Source: an uncultured Bacteroides sp. (GTDB taxonomy: Bacteria; Bacteroidota; Bacteroidia; Bacteroidales; Bacteroidaceae). Taken from it: 6,296 nucleotides of DNA. Below, in pieces: positions 6,051 to 6,296 of the stretch. Both the position numbers and the translations under genes were made by a program. Below the pieces are notes generated by a model. It was not told the origin of the DNA. It did not search any database and worked only from the letters and a program-made list of their open reading frames with translations. How positions within the stretch are numbered: position 1 is the stretch's first letter; each line of letters begins with the position of its first letter. Where the stretch lies: contig USSR01000418.1 in the NCBI GenBank assembly GCA_900557355.1, forward strand, positions 1 through 6,296. Direction: 5' to 3'.

Positions 6051-6206
6051 ATGGAATGTATACATTGTCACACAGATAATCCTGTAGATGCAAAGTATTG
6101 TCGTTATTGTGGGCAAATTCTGAAGCGAAATTATGAGTGGATATGGATTATACTGATGATTTTTGCTGTCTTTATATCCATATGGGCTATTATGATATCG
6201 ATGTAG
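6051..6206 (+). CDS. Mini zinc-ribbon, single-pass membrane protein (51 aa)
   Basis: This short gene starts at ATG 6051 and stops at TAG 6204-6206. Residues 1-22 are a zinc ribbon with Cys3-x2-Cys6 and Cys17-x2-Cys20, sharing Asn-Pro at 10-11 and Asp-Ala at 13-14 with the ribbons encoded at 1568 and 5456. Residues about 29-49 are a Trp/Ile/Met-rich membrane helix, and Lys25 and Arg26 before it suggest a cytosolic ribbon. It lies 7 bases after the preceding stop, on the same strand, which supports co-translation. The conserved ribbon makes it real despite its size. It looks like the minimum form of this module: one ribbon plus one anchor. Its function is unknown. Confidence 0.82.
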   Translation: MECIHCHTDNPVDAKYCRYCGQILKRNYEWIWIILMIFAVFISIWAIMISM

Positions 6207-6259
6207 TGTAAGTGCTAGTTTATGAACATAATAAATGACTAATTTTTGATAGAAAGTAT

Positions 6260-6296
6260 ATGGGTAATTGGGTCTGCATAGATTTTGGAACATGAT
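6260..6296 (+). other. Possible start of an interrupted Hsp70/actin-fold ATPase gene, cut by the window end
   Basis: ATG 6260 opens a frame of 11 codons ending Cys-Ile-Asp-Phe-Gly-Thr and then TGA (6293-6295). Ile-Asp-Phe-Gly-Thr is the phosphate-1 motif found at the very N-terminus of Hsp70-like proteins, where Ser or Thr usually comes next; TCA (Ser) would become this TGA by one base change. It may be a nonsense-mutated gene, a sequence error, or a chance match. An alternative is that a gene starts at the ATG at 6292-6294, overlapping the TGA. The gap after the preceding gene is 53 bases. Confidence 0.28.

Overview
The window looks like a chromosomal segment of a Bacteroidales bacterium (Bacteroides, Parabacteroides or a relative). 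The sequence is AT-rich. Two promoter-like sites match the Bacteroides consensus (a TTTG-type -33 box, 19-20 bases, then TAnnTTTG). The start codons lack clear Shine-Dalgarno sequences. No RNA gene, insertion sequence or CRISPR array was seen. The taxon is inferred from these signals only.

Bases 1-613 are mostly non-coding or hard to call. A very good promoter (54-84) is followed at its predicted start site by a perfect 9-bp stem-loop (93-114), but no plus-strand gene starts for about 340 bases. Possible contents are a non-coding RNA or long leader, a doubtful minus-strand ORF (136-327) and a small membrane-protein ORF (430-564). Bases 541-1058 form a tidy single-gene unit: promoter, a 115-residue lipoprotein of unknown function, and a weak intrinsic terminator.

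The main content is a same-strand run of six genes at 1147-6206 with gaps of 6 to 52 bases, most likely one operon: (1) a DUF805 membrane protein; (2) a second DUF805 protein with an added N-terminal zinc ribbon; (3) a 616-residue dynamin-like GTPase with a long hydrophobic segment; (4) a 521-residue dynamin-like GTPase with a variant P-loop and no such segment; (5) a zinc-ribbon protein with two membrane helices and a WG-repeat-like tail; (6) a 51-residue zinc ribbon plus a single membrane helix. A further short reading frame at 6260 begins like an Hsp70/actin-fold ATPase but meets TGA after 11 codons, at the window edge.

How they may work together (inference): the two GTPases probably act as a heterotypic pair on the inner membrane, as other adjacent bacterial dynamin pairs are thought to. 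The four small membrane proteins, three sharing nearly the same zinc-ribbon module, would be membrane anchors, sensors or adaptors. Membrane repair, stress response and phage defence are all possible roles; the sequence does not decide between them.
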